The notes under the pieces were generated by a model, which was given only the letters and a program-made list of their open reading frames with translations, had not been told where the DNA came from and made no database searches. The position numbers and the translations under genes were made by a program. This document shows, piece by piece, positions 14,661 through 26,723 of a DNA stretch of 64,000 bases. The stretch lies in the NCBI GenBank assembly GCA_034231615.1, contig CM067306.1, positions 44,646,094 through 44,710,093 on the forward strand, read 5' to 3'. Numbering within the stretch: the first letter of the stretch is position 1; every line of letters starts with the position of its first letter. This DNA is from Meghimatium bilineatum. Lineage: Eukaryota > Mollusca > Gastropoda > Stylommatophora > Philomycidae.

Positions 14661-14831
14661 TTGGGTGTATTGCAGTTTAGTACGCCAAAACTCGTTGTAT
14701 TCTGGCATATTACTCACAAATTGGGTGTACTGAAGCTTACTACACTAGAATTGAGTGTATTCTGGCCTATTACACATGATTTCTTTGTATTGCAGCTTAA
14801 TACGTCAGAACACTGGCGTATCACATACGAA
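14661..14831 (+). repeat. Representative 171-bp monomer with six subunits (A-F)
   Basis: This copy is close to the common form and serves as a reference. A is 14661-14690, B 14691-14720, C 14721-14750, D 14751-14780, E 14781-14810 and F 14811-14831. A, C and E share a 'tgta.tg.ag.tta.tac' core (type X). B, D and F share 'ctggc.tatta' (type Y). By hand, a typical A and E agree at 24 of 30 positions, C and E at 23 of 30, A and C at 20 of 30, and B and D at 21 of 30. The HindIII site AAGCTT at 14733-14738 in C recurs in most monomers. The monomer is 57 codons long with no stop in the frame that begins at A, which explains the long open frames elsewhere. Confidence 0.93.
14811..14831 (+). repeat. 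Subunit F: 21-bp truncated type-Y subunit
   Basis: The last 19 bases of F ('ctggcgtat.aca...') align with the last 19 bases of D ('ctggcctattacacatgat'). The first 11 bases of a normal Y subunit are reduced to two. F is therefore a 30-bp subunit that lost about 9 bp. This deletion sets the period at 171 rather than 180 and is present in essentially all monomers, so it predates array expansion. The 3' end of F is the most variable part of the monomer, with tails such as 'acacacaaa', 'cacatacgaa', 'acacaagaa', 'aaacacgaa', 'aaacaagaa' and 'aaacatgaa'. Confidence 0.85.
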
Positions 14832-16999
14832 TTGGGTGTATTGCAGTTTAGTACGCCACAACTGGTTGTATTCTGGCACATTACTCACAAATTCATTGTA
14901 CTGAAGCTTACTACACTAGAATTGAGTATTTTCTTGCCTATTGCACCTGATTTCGTTGTATTGCACCTTAATACGTCAGAACATTGGCGTATTACACACA
15001 AATTGGGTGTATTGCAGTTTAGTACGCCAAAACTCGTTGTATTCTGGGATATTACTCACAAATTCATTGTACTGAAGCTTACTACACTAGAATTGAGTGT
15101 ATTGTGGCCTATAACACATGATTTCGTTGTATGGCACCATAATACTACATATCACTGGCGTATTAAACACGAATTGGTTGTATTGCAGTTTAGTACGCCA
15201 AAACTCGTTGTATTCTGGCACATTACTCACAAATTCATTGTACTGAAGCTTACTACACTAGAACTAGTGGATTCTGGTCCATTAAACATGATTTCGGTGT
15301 ACTGCAGCTTAATACGTCAGAACACTGGCGTATTACACAAGAATTGGGTGTATTGCAGTTTATTACGCCAAAACTCGTTGTATTCTGGGATATTACTCAC
15401 AAATTCATTGTACAGAAGCTTACTACACTAGAAGTGAGTGTATTCTAGCCTATTACACATGATTTCGTTGTAGTGCAGCTTAATTCGTCAGAACTCTGGC
15501 GTATTACACACAAATTGGGTGTATTGCAGTTTAGTACGCTAAAACCCGTTGTATTCTGGCATATTACTCACAAATTCATTGTACTGAAGCTTACTACACT
15601 AGAATTGAGTGTATTCTGGCCCCTTACACATGATTTCGTTGTATTGCACCTTAATACTGCAGAACACTGGCGTATTACACACAAATTGGGTGTATTGCAG
15701 TTTAGTACGCCAAAACTCGTTGTATTCGGGCATATTACTCACAAATTGGGTGTACTGAAGCTTACTACACTAGAATTGAGTGTATTCTGGCCTATTACAC
15801 ATGTTTTCTTTGTATTGCAGCTTAATACGTCAGAACACTGGCGTATCACATACGAATTGGATGTATTGCAGTTTAGAACGCAACAACTGGTTGTATTCTG
15901 GCATATTACTCACAAATTCATTGTACTGAAGCTTACTACACTAGAATTGAGTGTATTCTGGCCCCTTACACATGATTTCGTTGTATTGCACCTTAATACT
16001 GCAGAACACTGGCGTATCACATACAAATTGGGTGTATTGCAGTTTAGTACGCCACAACTGGTTGTATTCTGGCACATTACTCACAAATTCATTGTACTGA
16101 AGCTTACTACACTAGAATTGAGTATTTTCTGGCCTATTGCACATGATTTCGTTGTACTGCAGCTTAATACGTCAGAACACTGGCGTATTACACACAAATT
16201 GGGTGTATTGCAGTTTAGTACGCCAAACCTCGTTGTATTCTGGCATATTACTCACAAATTGGGTGTACTGAAGCTTACTACACTAGAATTGAGTGTATTC
16301 TGGCCTATTGCACATGATTCCTTTGTACTGCAGCTTAATACGTCAGAACACTGGCGTATTACACAAGAATTGGGTGTATTGCAGTTTAGTACGCCAAAAC
16401 TCGTTGTATTCTGGGATATTACTCACAAATTCATTGTACTGAAGCTTACTACACTAGAATAGAGTGTATTCTGGCCTATAACACATGATTTCGTTGTATT
16501 GCAGCTTAATACCTCAGAACACTGGCGTATTAAACACGAATTTGGAGTATTGCAGTTTAGTACGCCAAAACTCGTTGTATTCTGGCATATTAATCACAAA
16601 TTCATTGCACTGAAGCTTACTACACTAGAATTGACTGTATACTGGCCTATTGCACATGATTTCGTTGTACTGCAGTTTAATACGTCAGAACAGTGGCGTA
16701 TCACATACGAATTGGGTGTATTGCAGTTTAGTACGCAAAAACTGGTTGTATTCTGGCACATTACTCACAAATTCATTGTACTGAAGCTTACTACACTAGA
16801 ATTGAGTGTATTCTGGCCTATTGCACATGATTCCTTTGTACTGCAGCTTAATACGTCAGAACACTGGCGTATTACACAAGAATTGGGTGTATTGCAGTTT
16901 AGTACGCCAAAACTCGTTGTATTCTGGGATATTACTCACAAATTCATTGTACAGAAGCTTACTACACTAGAATTGAGTGTATTCTAGCCTATTACACAT

Positions 17000-19900
17000 G
17001 ATTTCGTTGTAGTGCAGCTTAATACTTCAGAACTCTGGCGTATTACACACAAATTTGATGTATTGCAGTTTAGTACATTAAAACTCGTTGTATTCTGGCA
17101 TATTACTCACAAATTCATTGTACTGAAGCTTACTACACTAGAATTGAGTGTATTCCGGCCCCTTACACATGATTTCGTTGTATTGCACCTTAATACTGCA
17201 GAACACTGGCGTATCACATACGAATTGGGTGTATTGCAGTTTAGTACGCGACAACTGGTTGTATTCTGGCACATTACTCACAAATTCATTGTACTGAAGC
17301 TTACTACACTAGAATTGAGTATTTTCTGGCCTATTGCACATGATTTCGTTGTACTGCAGCTTAATACGTCAGAACACTGGCGTATTACACACAAATTGGG
17401 TGTATTGCAGTTTATTACGCCAAACCTCGTTGTATTCTGGCATATTACTCACAAATTGGGTGTACTGAAGCTTACTACACTAGAATTGAGTGTATTCTGG
17501 CCTATTGCACATGATTCCTTTGTACTGCAGCTTAATACGTCAGAACACTGGCGTATTACACAAGAATTGGGTGTATTGCAGTTTAGTACGCCAAAACTCG
17601 TTGTATTCTGGGATATTACTCACAAATTCATTGTACTGAAGCTTACTACACTAGAATTGAGTGTATTCTGGCCTATAACACATGATTTCGTTGTATGGCA
17701 CCTTAATACTGCAGATCACTGGCGTATTAAACACGAATTGGGTGTATTGCAGTTTAGTACGCCAAAACTCGTTGTATTCTGGGATATTACTCACAAATTC
17801 ATTGTACTGAAGCTTACTACACTAGAATTGAGTGTATTCTGGCCTATTACACATGATTTCGGTGTATTGCAGCTTAATACGTCAGAACACTGGTGTATCA
17901 CATACGAATTGGGTGTATTGCAGTTTTGTACGCAAAAACTGGTTGTATTCTGGCACATTACTCACAATTTCATTGTACTGAAGCTTACTACACTAGAACT
18001 AGTGGATTCTGGTCCATTACATATGATTTCGTTGTATTGCAGCTTAATACTTCAGAACACTGGCGTATTAAACACGAATTTGGAGTATTGCAGTTTAGTA
18101 CGCCAAAACTCGTTGTATTCTGGCATATTAATCACAAATTCATTGCACTGAAGCTTACTACACTAGAATTGAGTGTATACTGGCCTATTGCACATGATTT
18201 CGTTGTACTGCAGCTTAATACGTCAGAACACTGGCGTATTACACAAGAATTGGGTGTATTGCAGTTTAGTACCCCAAAACTCGTTGTATTCTGGGATATT
18301 ACTCACAAATTCATTGTACAGAAGCTTACTACACTAGAATTGAGTGTATTCTAGCCTATTACACATGATTTCGTTGTAGTGCAGCTTAATACTTCAGAAC
18401 TCTGGCGTATTACACATAAATTAGGTGTATTGCAATTTCGTACGCTAAAAGTCGTTGTATTCTGGCATATTACTCACACATTTATTTTAATGAAGCTTAC
18501 TACACTATAATTGAGTGTATTCTGGCCCATTACGCATGATTTGGTTGTATTGCACCTTAATACTGCAGAACACTGGCGTATTAAACATGAATTGGGTGTA
18601 TTGCAGTTTAGTACGCCAAAACTCGTTGTATTCTGGCATATTACTTACAAATTGGGTGTACTGAAGCTTACTACACTAGAATTGAGTGTATTCTGGCCTA
18701 TTACACAGGATTTCGTTGTATTGCAGCTTAATACTTCAGAACACTTGCGTATTAAACACGAATTGGGAGTATTGCAGTTTAGTACGCCAAAACTCGTTGT
18801 ATTCTGGCATATTAATCACAAATTCATTGTACTGAAGTTTACTACACTAGAATTGAGTGTATTCTGGCCCCTTACACATGATTTCGTTGTATTGCAGCTT
18901 AATACTGCAGAACACTGGCGTATTAAACAAGAATTGGGAGTATTGCAGTTTAGTACGCCAAAACTCGTTGTATTCTGGCACATTAATCACAAATTCATTT
19001 CAATGAAGCTTACTACACTAGAATTGAGTGCATACTGGCCTATTGCACATGATTTCGTTGTACTGCAGCTTAATACGTCAGAACACTGGCGTATTACACA
19101 AGAATTGGGTGTATTGCAGTTTAGTACGCCAAAACCCGTTGTATTCTGGCATTTTACTCACAAATTCATTGTACTGAAGCTTACTACACTAGAATTGAGT
19201 GTATTCTGGCCCCTTACACATGATTTCGTTGTATTGCACCTTAATACTGCAGAACACTGGCGTATTACACAAGAATTGGGTGTATTGCAGTTTAGTACCC
19301 CAAAACTCGTTGTATTCTGGGATATTACTCACAAATTCATTGTACAGAAGCTTACTACACTAGAATTGAGTGTATTCTAGCCTATTACACATGATTTCGT
19401 TGTAGTGCAGCTTAATACTTCAGAACTCTGGCGTATTACACATAAATTAGGTGTATTGCAGTTTCGTACGCTAAAACTCGTTGTATTCTGGCATATTACT
19501 CACAAATTTATTTTACTGAAGCTTACTACACTATAATTGAGTGTATTCTGGCCCATTACACATGATTTGGTTGTATTGCACCTTAATACTGCAGAACACT
19601 GTCGTATTAAACATGAATTGGGTGTATTGCAGTTTAGTACGCCAAAACTCGTTGTATTCTGGCATATTACTCACAAATTGGGTGTACTGAAGCTTACTAC
19701 ACTAGAATTGAGTGTATTCTGGCCTATTACACAGGATTTCGTTGTATTGCAGCTTAATACTTCAGAACACTTGCGTATTAAACACAAATTGGGAGTATTG
19801 CAGTTTAGTACGCCAAAACTCGTTGTATTCTGGCATATTAATCACAAATTCATTGCACTGAAGCTTACTACACTAGAATTGAGTGTATACTGGCCTATTG

Positions 19901-20418
19901 CACATGATTTCGTTGTACTGCAGCTTAATACGTCAGAACACTGGCGTATTACACAAGAATTGGATGTATTGCAGTTTAGTACCCCAAAACTCGTTGTATT
20001 CTGGGATATTACTCACAAATTCATTGTACAGAAGCTTACTACACTAGAATTGAGTGTATTCTAGCCTATTACACATGATTTCGTTGTAGTGCAGCTTAAT
20101 ACTTCAGAACTCTGGCGTATTACACATAAATTAGGTGTATTGCAATTTCGTACGCTAAAAGTCGTTGTATTCTGGCATATTACTCACACATTTATTTTAA
20201 TGAAGCTTACTACACTATAATTGAGTGTATTCTGGCCCATTACGCATGATTTGGTTGTATTGCACCTTAATACTGCAGAACACTGGCGTATTAAACATGA
20301 ATTGGGTGTATTGCAGTTTAGTACGCCAAAACTCGTTGTATTCTGGCATATTACTTACAAATTGGGTGTACTGAAGCTTACTACACTAGAATTGAGTGTA
20401 TTCTGGCCTATTACACAG
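17000..20418 (+). repeat. 20-monomer higher-order unit, copy 1 (3,419 bp)
   Basis: Matches 20419-23837 at an offset of 3,419 bp, which is 20 x 171 minus one base lost in the 'gaactagtgg' variant (17996, 21415). I saw about ten substitutions between copies. Examples are 'ttccggcc' here against 'ttctggcc', 'attacacac' against 'attatacac', 'tcacaaa' against 'tgacaaa' (18,131/21,550), and 'cacaaattggg' against 'cacgaattggg' near 19,795. That is about 99.7% identity by eye. The unit carries alpha marker monomers ending at 18,510 and 20,220 and a beta marker ending at 19,536. Confidence 0.87.
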
Positions 20419-23400
20419 GATTTCGTTGTAGTGCAGCTTAATACTTCAGAACTCTGGCGTATTATACACAAATTTGATGTATTGCAGTTTAGTACATTAA
20501 AACTCGTTGTATTCTGGCATATTACTCACAAATTCATTGTACTGAAGCTTACTACACTAGAATTGAGTGTATTCTGGCCCCTTACACATGATTTCGTTGT
20601 ATTGCACCTTAATACTGCAGAACACTGGCGTATCACATACGAATTGGGTGTATTGCAGTTTAGTACGCGACAACTGGTTGTATTCTGGCACATTACTCAC
20701 AAATTCATTGTACTGAAGCTTACTACACTAGAATTGAGTATTTTCTGGCCTATTGCACATGATTTCGTTGTACTGCAGCTTAATACGTCAGAACACTGGC
20801 GTATTACACACAAATTGGGTGTATTGCAGTTTATTACGCCAAACCTCGTTGTATTCTGGCATATTACTCACAAATTGGGTGTACTGAAGCTTACTACACT
20901 AGAATTGAGTGTATTCTGGCCTATTGCACATGATTCCTTTGTACTGCAGCTTAATACGTCAGAACACTGGCGTATTACACAAGAATTGGGTGTATTGCAG
21001 TTTAGTACGCCAAAACTCGTTGTATTCTGGGATATTACTCACAAATTCATTGTACTGAAGCTTACTACACTAGAATTGAGTGTATTCTGGCCTATAACAC
21101 ATGATTTCGTTGTATGGCACCTTAATACTGCAGATCACTGGCGTATTAAACACGAATTGGGTGTATTGCAGTTTAGTACGCCAAAACTCGTTGTATTCTG
21201 GGATATTACTCACAAATTCATTGTACTGAAGCTTACTACACTAGAATTGAGTGTATTCTGGCCTATTACACATGATTTCGGTGTATTGCAGCTTAATACG
21301 TCAGAACACTGGTGTATCACATACGAATTGGGTGTATTGCAGTTTTGTACGCAAAAACTGGTTGTATTCTGGCACATTACTCACAATTTCATTGTACTGA
21401 AGCTTACTACACTAGAACTAGTGGATTCTGGTCCATTACACATGATTTCGTTGTATTGCAGCTTAATACTTCAGAACACTGGCGTATTAAACACGAATTT
21501 GGAGTATTGCAGTTTAGTACGCCAAAACTCGTTGTATTCTGGCATATTAATGACAAATTCATTGCACTGAAGCTTACTACACTAGAATTGAGTGTATACT
21601 GGCCTATTGCACATGATTTCGTTGTACTGCAGCTTAATACGTCAGAACACTGGCGTATTACACAAGAATTGGGTGTATTGCAGTTTAGTACCCCAAAACT
21701 CGTTGTATTCTGGGATATTACTCACAAATTCATTGTACAGAAGCTTACTACACTAGAATTGAGTGTATTCTAGCCTATTACACATGATTTCGTTGTAGTG
21801 CAGCTTAATACTTCAGAACTCTGGCGTATTACACATAAATTAGGTGTATTGCAATTTCGTACGCTAAAAGTCGTTGTATTCTGGCATATTACTCACACAT
21901 TTATTTTAATGAAGCTTACTACACTATAATTGAGTGTATTCTGGCCCATTACGCATGATTTGGTTGTATTGCACCTTAATACTGCAGAACACTGGCGTAT
22001 TAAACATGAATTGGGTGTATTGCAGTTTAGTACGCCAAAACTTGTTGTATTCTGGCATATTACTTACAAATTGGGTGTACTGAAGCTTACTACACTAGAA
22101 TTGAGTGTATTCTGGCCTATTACACAGGATTTCGTTGTATTGCAGCTTAATACTTCAGAACACTTGCGTATTAAACACGAATTGGGAGTATTGCAGTTTA
22201 GTACGCCAAAACTCGTTGTATTCTGGCATATTAATCACAAATTCATTGTACTGAAGTTTACTACACTAGAATTGAGTGTATTCTGGCCCCTTACACATGA
22301 TTTCGTTGTATTGCACCTTAATACTGCAGAACACTGGCGTATTAAACAAGAATTGGGAGTATTGCAGTTTAGTACGCCAAAACTCGTTGTATTCTGGCAC
22401 ATTAATCACAAATTCATTTCAATGAAGCTTACTACACTAGAATTGAGTGCATACTGGCCTATTGCACATGATTTCGTTGTACTGCAGCTTAATACGTCAG
22501 AACACTGGCGTATTACACAAGAATTGGGTGTATTGCAGTTTAGTACGCCAAAACCCGTTGTATTCTGGCATTTTACTCACAAATTCATTGTACTGAAGCT
22601 TACTACACTAGAATTGAGTGTATTCTGGCCCCTTACACATGATTTCGTTGTATTGCACCTTAATACTGCAGAACACTGGCGTATTACACAAGAATTGGGT
22701 GTATTGCAGTTTAGTACCCCAAAACTCGTTGTATTCTGGGATATTACTCACAAATTCATTGTACAGAAGCTTACTACACTAGAATTGAGTGTATTCTAGC
22801 CTATTACACATGATTTCGTTGTAGTGCAGCTTAATACTTCAGAACTCTGGCGTATTACACATAAATTAGGTGTATTGCAGTTTCGTACGCTAAAACTCGT
22901 TGTATTCTGGCATATTACTCACAAATTTATTTTACTGAAGCTTACTACACTATAATTGAGTGTATTCTGGCCCATTACACATGATTTGGTTGTATTGCAC
23001 CTTAATACTGCAGAACACTGTCGTATTAAACATGAATTGGGTGTATTGCAGTTTAGTACGCCAAAACTCGTTGTATTCTGGCATATTACTCACAAATTGG
23101 GTGTACTGAAGCTTACTACACTAGAATTGAGTGTATTCTGGCCTATTACACAGGATTTCGTTGTATTGCAGCTTAATACTTCAGAACACTTGCGTATTAA
23201 ACACGAATTGGGAGTATTGCAGTTTAGTACGCCAAAACTCGTTGTATTCTGGCATATTAATCACAAATTCATTGCACTGAAGCTTACTACACTAGAATTG
23301 AGTGTATACTGGCCTATTGCACATGATTTCGTTGTACTGCAGCTTAATACGTCAGAACACTGGCGTATTACACAAGAATTGGGTGTATTGCAGTTTAGTA

Positions 23401-23837
23401 CCCCAAAACTCGTTGTATTCTGGGATATTACTCACAAATTCATTGTACAGAAGCTTACTACACTAGAATTGAGTGTATTCTAGCCTATTACACATGATTT
23501 CGTTGTAGTGCAGCTTAATACTTCAGAACTCTGGCCTATTACACATAAATTAGGTGTATTGCAATTTCGTACGCTAAAAGTCGTTGTATTCTGGCATATT
23601 ACTCACACATTTATTTTAATGAAGCTTACTACACTATAATTGAGTGTATTCTGGCCCATTACGCATGATTTGGTTGTATTGCACCTTAATACTGCAGAAC
23701 ACTGGCGTATTAAACATGAATTGGGTGTATTGCAGTTTAGTACGCCAAAACTTGTTGTATTCTGGCATATTACTTACAAATTGGGTGTACTGAAGCTTAC
23801 TACACTAGAATTGAGTGTATTCTGGCCTATTACACAG
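20419..23837 (+). repeat. 20-monomer higher-order unit, copy 2 (3,419 bp)
   Basis: This is the second tandem copy of the unit starting at 17,000. The match ends just after 23,838, where 'gtattgcag' replaces 'gtagtgcag'. The last 2.2 kb also form the start of a different repeat, the 2,565-bp pair beginning at 21,594, so two duplication events overlap here. A long part of this copy (20,676-23,471) reappears at 32.13-34.93 kb. Confidence 0.87.
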
Positions 23838-24158
23838 GATTTCGTTGTATTGCAGCTTAATACTTCAGAACACTTGCGTATTAAACACGAATTGGGAGTA
23901 TTGCAGTTTAGTACGCCAAAACTCGTTGTATTCTGGCATATTAATCACAAATTCATTGTACTGAAGTTTACTACACTAGAATTGAGTGTATTCTGGCCCC
24001 TTACACATGATTTCGTTGTATTGCACCTTAATACTGCAGAACACTGGCGTATTAAACAAGAATTGGGAGTATTGCAGTTTAGTACGCCAAAACTCGTTGT
24101 ATTCTGGCACATTAATCACAAATTCATTTCAATGAAGCTTACTACACTAGAATTGAGT
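21594..24158 (+). repeat. 15-monomer higher-order unit, copy 1 (2,565 bp)
   Basis: The next 2,565 bp (24159-26723) repeat this segment with no difference noticed, and a partial third copy continues to about 27,170. Linked rare variants recur at 2,565 bp: 'ctctggcctatt' at 23,531 and 26,096, 'cttgttg' near 22,040 and 24,606, and beta marker monomers ending at 22,955 and 25,520. The length is exactly 15 x 171. The upstream edge is set by 'gtgtatactgg' here against 'gtgcatactgg' at the start of copies 2 and 3. Confidence 0.9.
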
Positions 24159-26723
24159 GCATACTGGCCTATTGCACATGATTTCGTTGTACTGCAGCTT
24201 AATACGTCAGAACACTGGCGTATTACACAAGAATTGGGTGTATTGCAGTTTAGTACCCCAAAACTCGTTGTATTCTGGGATATTACTCACAAATTCATTG
24301 TACAGAAGCTTACTACACTAGAATTGAGTGTATTCTAGCCTATTACACATGATTTCGTTGTAGTGCAGCTTAATACTTCAGAACTCTGGCGTATTACACA
24401 TAAATTAGGTGTATTGCAATTTCGTACGCTAAAAGTCGTTGTATTCTGGCATATTACTCACACATTTATTTTAATGAAGCTTACTACACTATAATTGAGT
24501 GTATTCTGGCCCATTACGCATGATTTGGTTGTATTGCACCTTAATACTGCAGAACACTGGCGTATTAAACATGAATTGGGTGTATTGCAGTTTAGTACGC
24601 CAAAACTTGTTGTATTCTGGCATATTACTTACAAATTGGGTGTACTGAAGCTTACTACACTAGAATTGAGTGTATTCTGGCCTATTACACAGGATTTCGT
24701 TGTATTGCAGCTTAATACTTCAGAACACTTGCGTATTAAACACGAATTGGGAGTATTGCAGTTTAGTACGCCAAAACTCGTTGTATTCTGGCATATTAAT
24801 CACAAATTCATTGTACTGAAGTTTACTACACTAGAATTGAGTGTATTCTGGCCCCTTACACATGATTTCGTTGTATTGCACCTTAATACTGCAGAACACT
24901 GGCGTATTAAACAAGAATTGGGAGTATTGCAGTTTAGTACGCCAAAACTCGTTGTATTCTGGCACATTAATCACAAATTCATTTCAATGAAGCTTACTAC
25001 ACTAGAATTGAGTGCATACTGGCCTATTGCACATGATTTCGTTGTACTGCAGCTTAATACGTCAGAACACTGGCGTATTACACAAGAATTGGGTGTATTG
25101 CAGTTTAGTACGCCAAAACCCGTTGTATTCTGGCATTTTACTCACAAATTCATTGTACTGAAGCTTACTACACTAGAATTGAGTGTATTCTGGCCCCTTA
25201 CACATGATTTCGTTGTATTGCACCTTAATACTGCAGAACACTGGCGTATTACACAAGAATTGGGTGTATTGCAGTTTAGTACCCCAAAACTCGTTGTATT
25301 CTGGGATATTACTCACAAATTCATTGTACAGAAGCTTACTACACTAGAATTGAGTGTATTCTAGCCTATTACACATGATTTCGTTGTAGTGCAGCTTAAT
25401 ACTTCAGAACTCTGGCGTATTACACATAAATTAGGTGTATTGCAGTTTCGTACGCTAAAACTCGTTGTATTCTGGCATATTACTCACAAATTTATTTTAC
25501 TGAAGCTTACTACACTATAATTGAGTGTATTCTGGCCCATTACACATGATTTGGTTGTATTGCACCTTAATACTGCAGAACACTGTCGTATTAAACATGA
25601 ATTGGGTGTATTGCAGTTTAGTACGCCAAAACTCGTTGTATTCTGGCATATTACTCACAAATTGGGTGTACTGAAGCTTACTACACTAGAATTGAGTGTA
25701 TTCTGGCCTATTACACAGGATTTCGTTGTATTGCAGCTTAATACTTCAGAACACTTGCGTATTAAACACGAATTGGGAGTATTGCAGTTTAGTACGCCAA
25801 AACTCGTTGTATTCTGGCATATTAATCACAAATTCATTGCACTGAAGCTTACTACACTAGAATTGAGTGTATACTGGCCTATTGCACATGATTTCGTTGT
25901 ACTGCAGCTTAATACGTCAGAACACTGGCGTATTACACAAGAATTGGGTGTATTGCAGTTTAGTACCCCAAAACTCGTTGTATTCTGGGATATTACTCAC
26001 AAATTCATTGTACAGAAGCTTACTACACTAGAATTGAGTGTATTCTAGCCTATTACACATGATTTCGTTGTAGTGCAGCTTAATACTTCAGAACTCTGGC
26101 CTATTACACATAAATTAGGTGTATTGCAATTTCGTACGCTAAAAGTCGTTGTATTCTGGCATATTACTCACACATTTATTTTAATGAAGCTTACTACACT
26201 ATAATTGAGTGTATTCTGGCCCATTACGCATGATTTGGTTGTATTGCACCTTAATACTGCAGAACACTGGCGTATTAAACATGAATTGGGTGTATTGCAG
26301 TTTAGTACGCCAAAACTTGTTGTATTCTGGCATATTACTTACAAATTGGGTGTACTGAAGCTTACTACACTAGAATTGAGTGTATTCTGGCCTATTACAC
26401 AGGATTTCGTTGTATTGCAGCTTAATACTTCAGAACACTTGCGTATTAAACACGAATTGGGAGTATTGCAGTTTAGTACGCCAAAACTCGTTGTATTCTG
26501 GCATATTAATCACAAATTCATTGTACTGAAGTTTACTACACTAGAATTGAGTGTATTCTGGCCCCTTACACATGATTTCGTTGTATTGCACCTTAATACT
26601 GCAGAACACTGGCGTATTAAACAAGAATTGGGAGTATTGCAGTTTAGTACGCCAAAACTCGTTGTATTCTGGCACATTAATCACAAATTCATTTCAATGA
26701 AGCTTACTACACTAGAATTGAGT
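24159..26723 (+). repeat. 15-monomer higher-order unit, copy 2 (2,565 bp)
   Basis: This is the second copy of the 2,565-bp unit, followed by about 450 bp of a third. The third copy ends near 27,170 where 'cttgttg' becomes 'ctcgttg'. It then continues with a block resembling 20.2-20.5 kb ('attatacacaaatttgatg'). Confidence 0.9.

Larger units (their letters stand above)
12780..15431 (+). other. Second longest open frame (883 codons), judged non-coding
   Basis: This is another fortuitous frame through about 15 monomers. It starts at a TTG inside subunit A. Near its end it passes through the 'gaactagtgg' deletion at 15261 and finishes in a shifted frame, which a conserved protein would not be expected to tolerate. 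The same 57-codon repeat is seen as in the 1,372-codon frame. Confidence 0.75.
13063..16999 (+). repeat. Mixed satellite domain between the 11-mer and 20-mer units
   Basis: This is about 23 monomers with no simple higher-order repetition. It first shows variants that dominate later, such as 'aaacaagaattggg', 'attgcaatgaagc', 'gtgcatactgg' and 'cttaatatttccg' (about 14,284; later copies read 'atttcag'). The part from about 15.02 kb matches 5.47 kb onwards. A nonsense change at 16460-16462 and the last part of the domain (from about 16,694) are shared in order with, or lead into, the unit beginning at 17,000. No gene was seen. Confidence 0.75.

Noticed and set aside
14778..14797. 3' splice-site-like 'tttctttgtattgcag' repeated in subunit E
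   Set aside because: It resembles an acceptor by pyrimidine content, but no exon, donor or coding context exists. It recurs only because the monomer recurs.
14781..14810. CENP-B box-like motif 'tttcgttgtattgcag' in common forms of subunit E
   Set aside because: It shares the 'ttcgttg' half with the CENP-B box and the spaced A, but the required CGGG core is replaced by 'gcag'. The match is too partial to call a binding site.
18500..18512. Bacterial -10 box 'tataat' in marker monomers ('ctataattgag')
   Set aside because: There is no suitable -35 element and no downstream gene, and the motif arises from a single base change in a satellite monomer.
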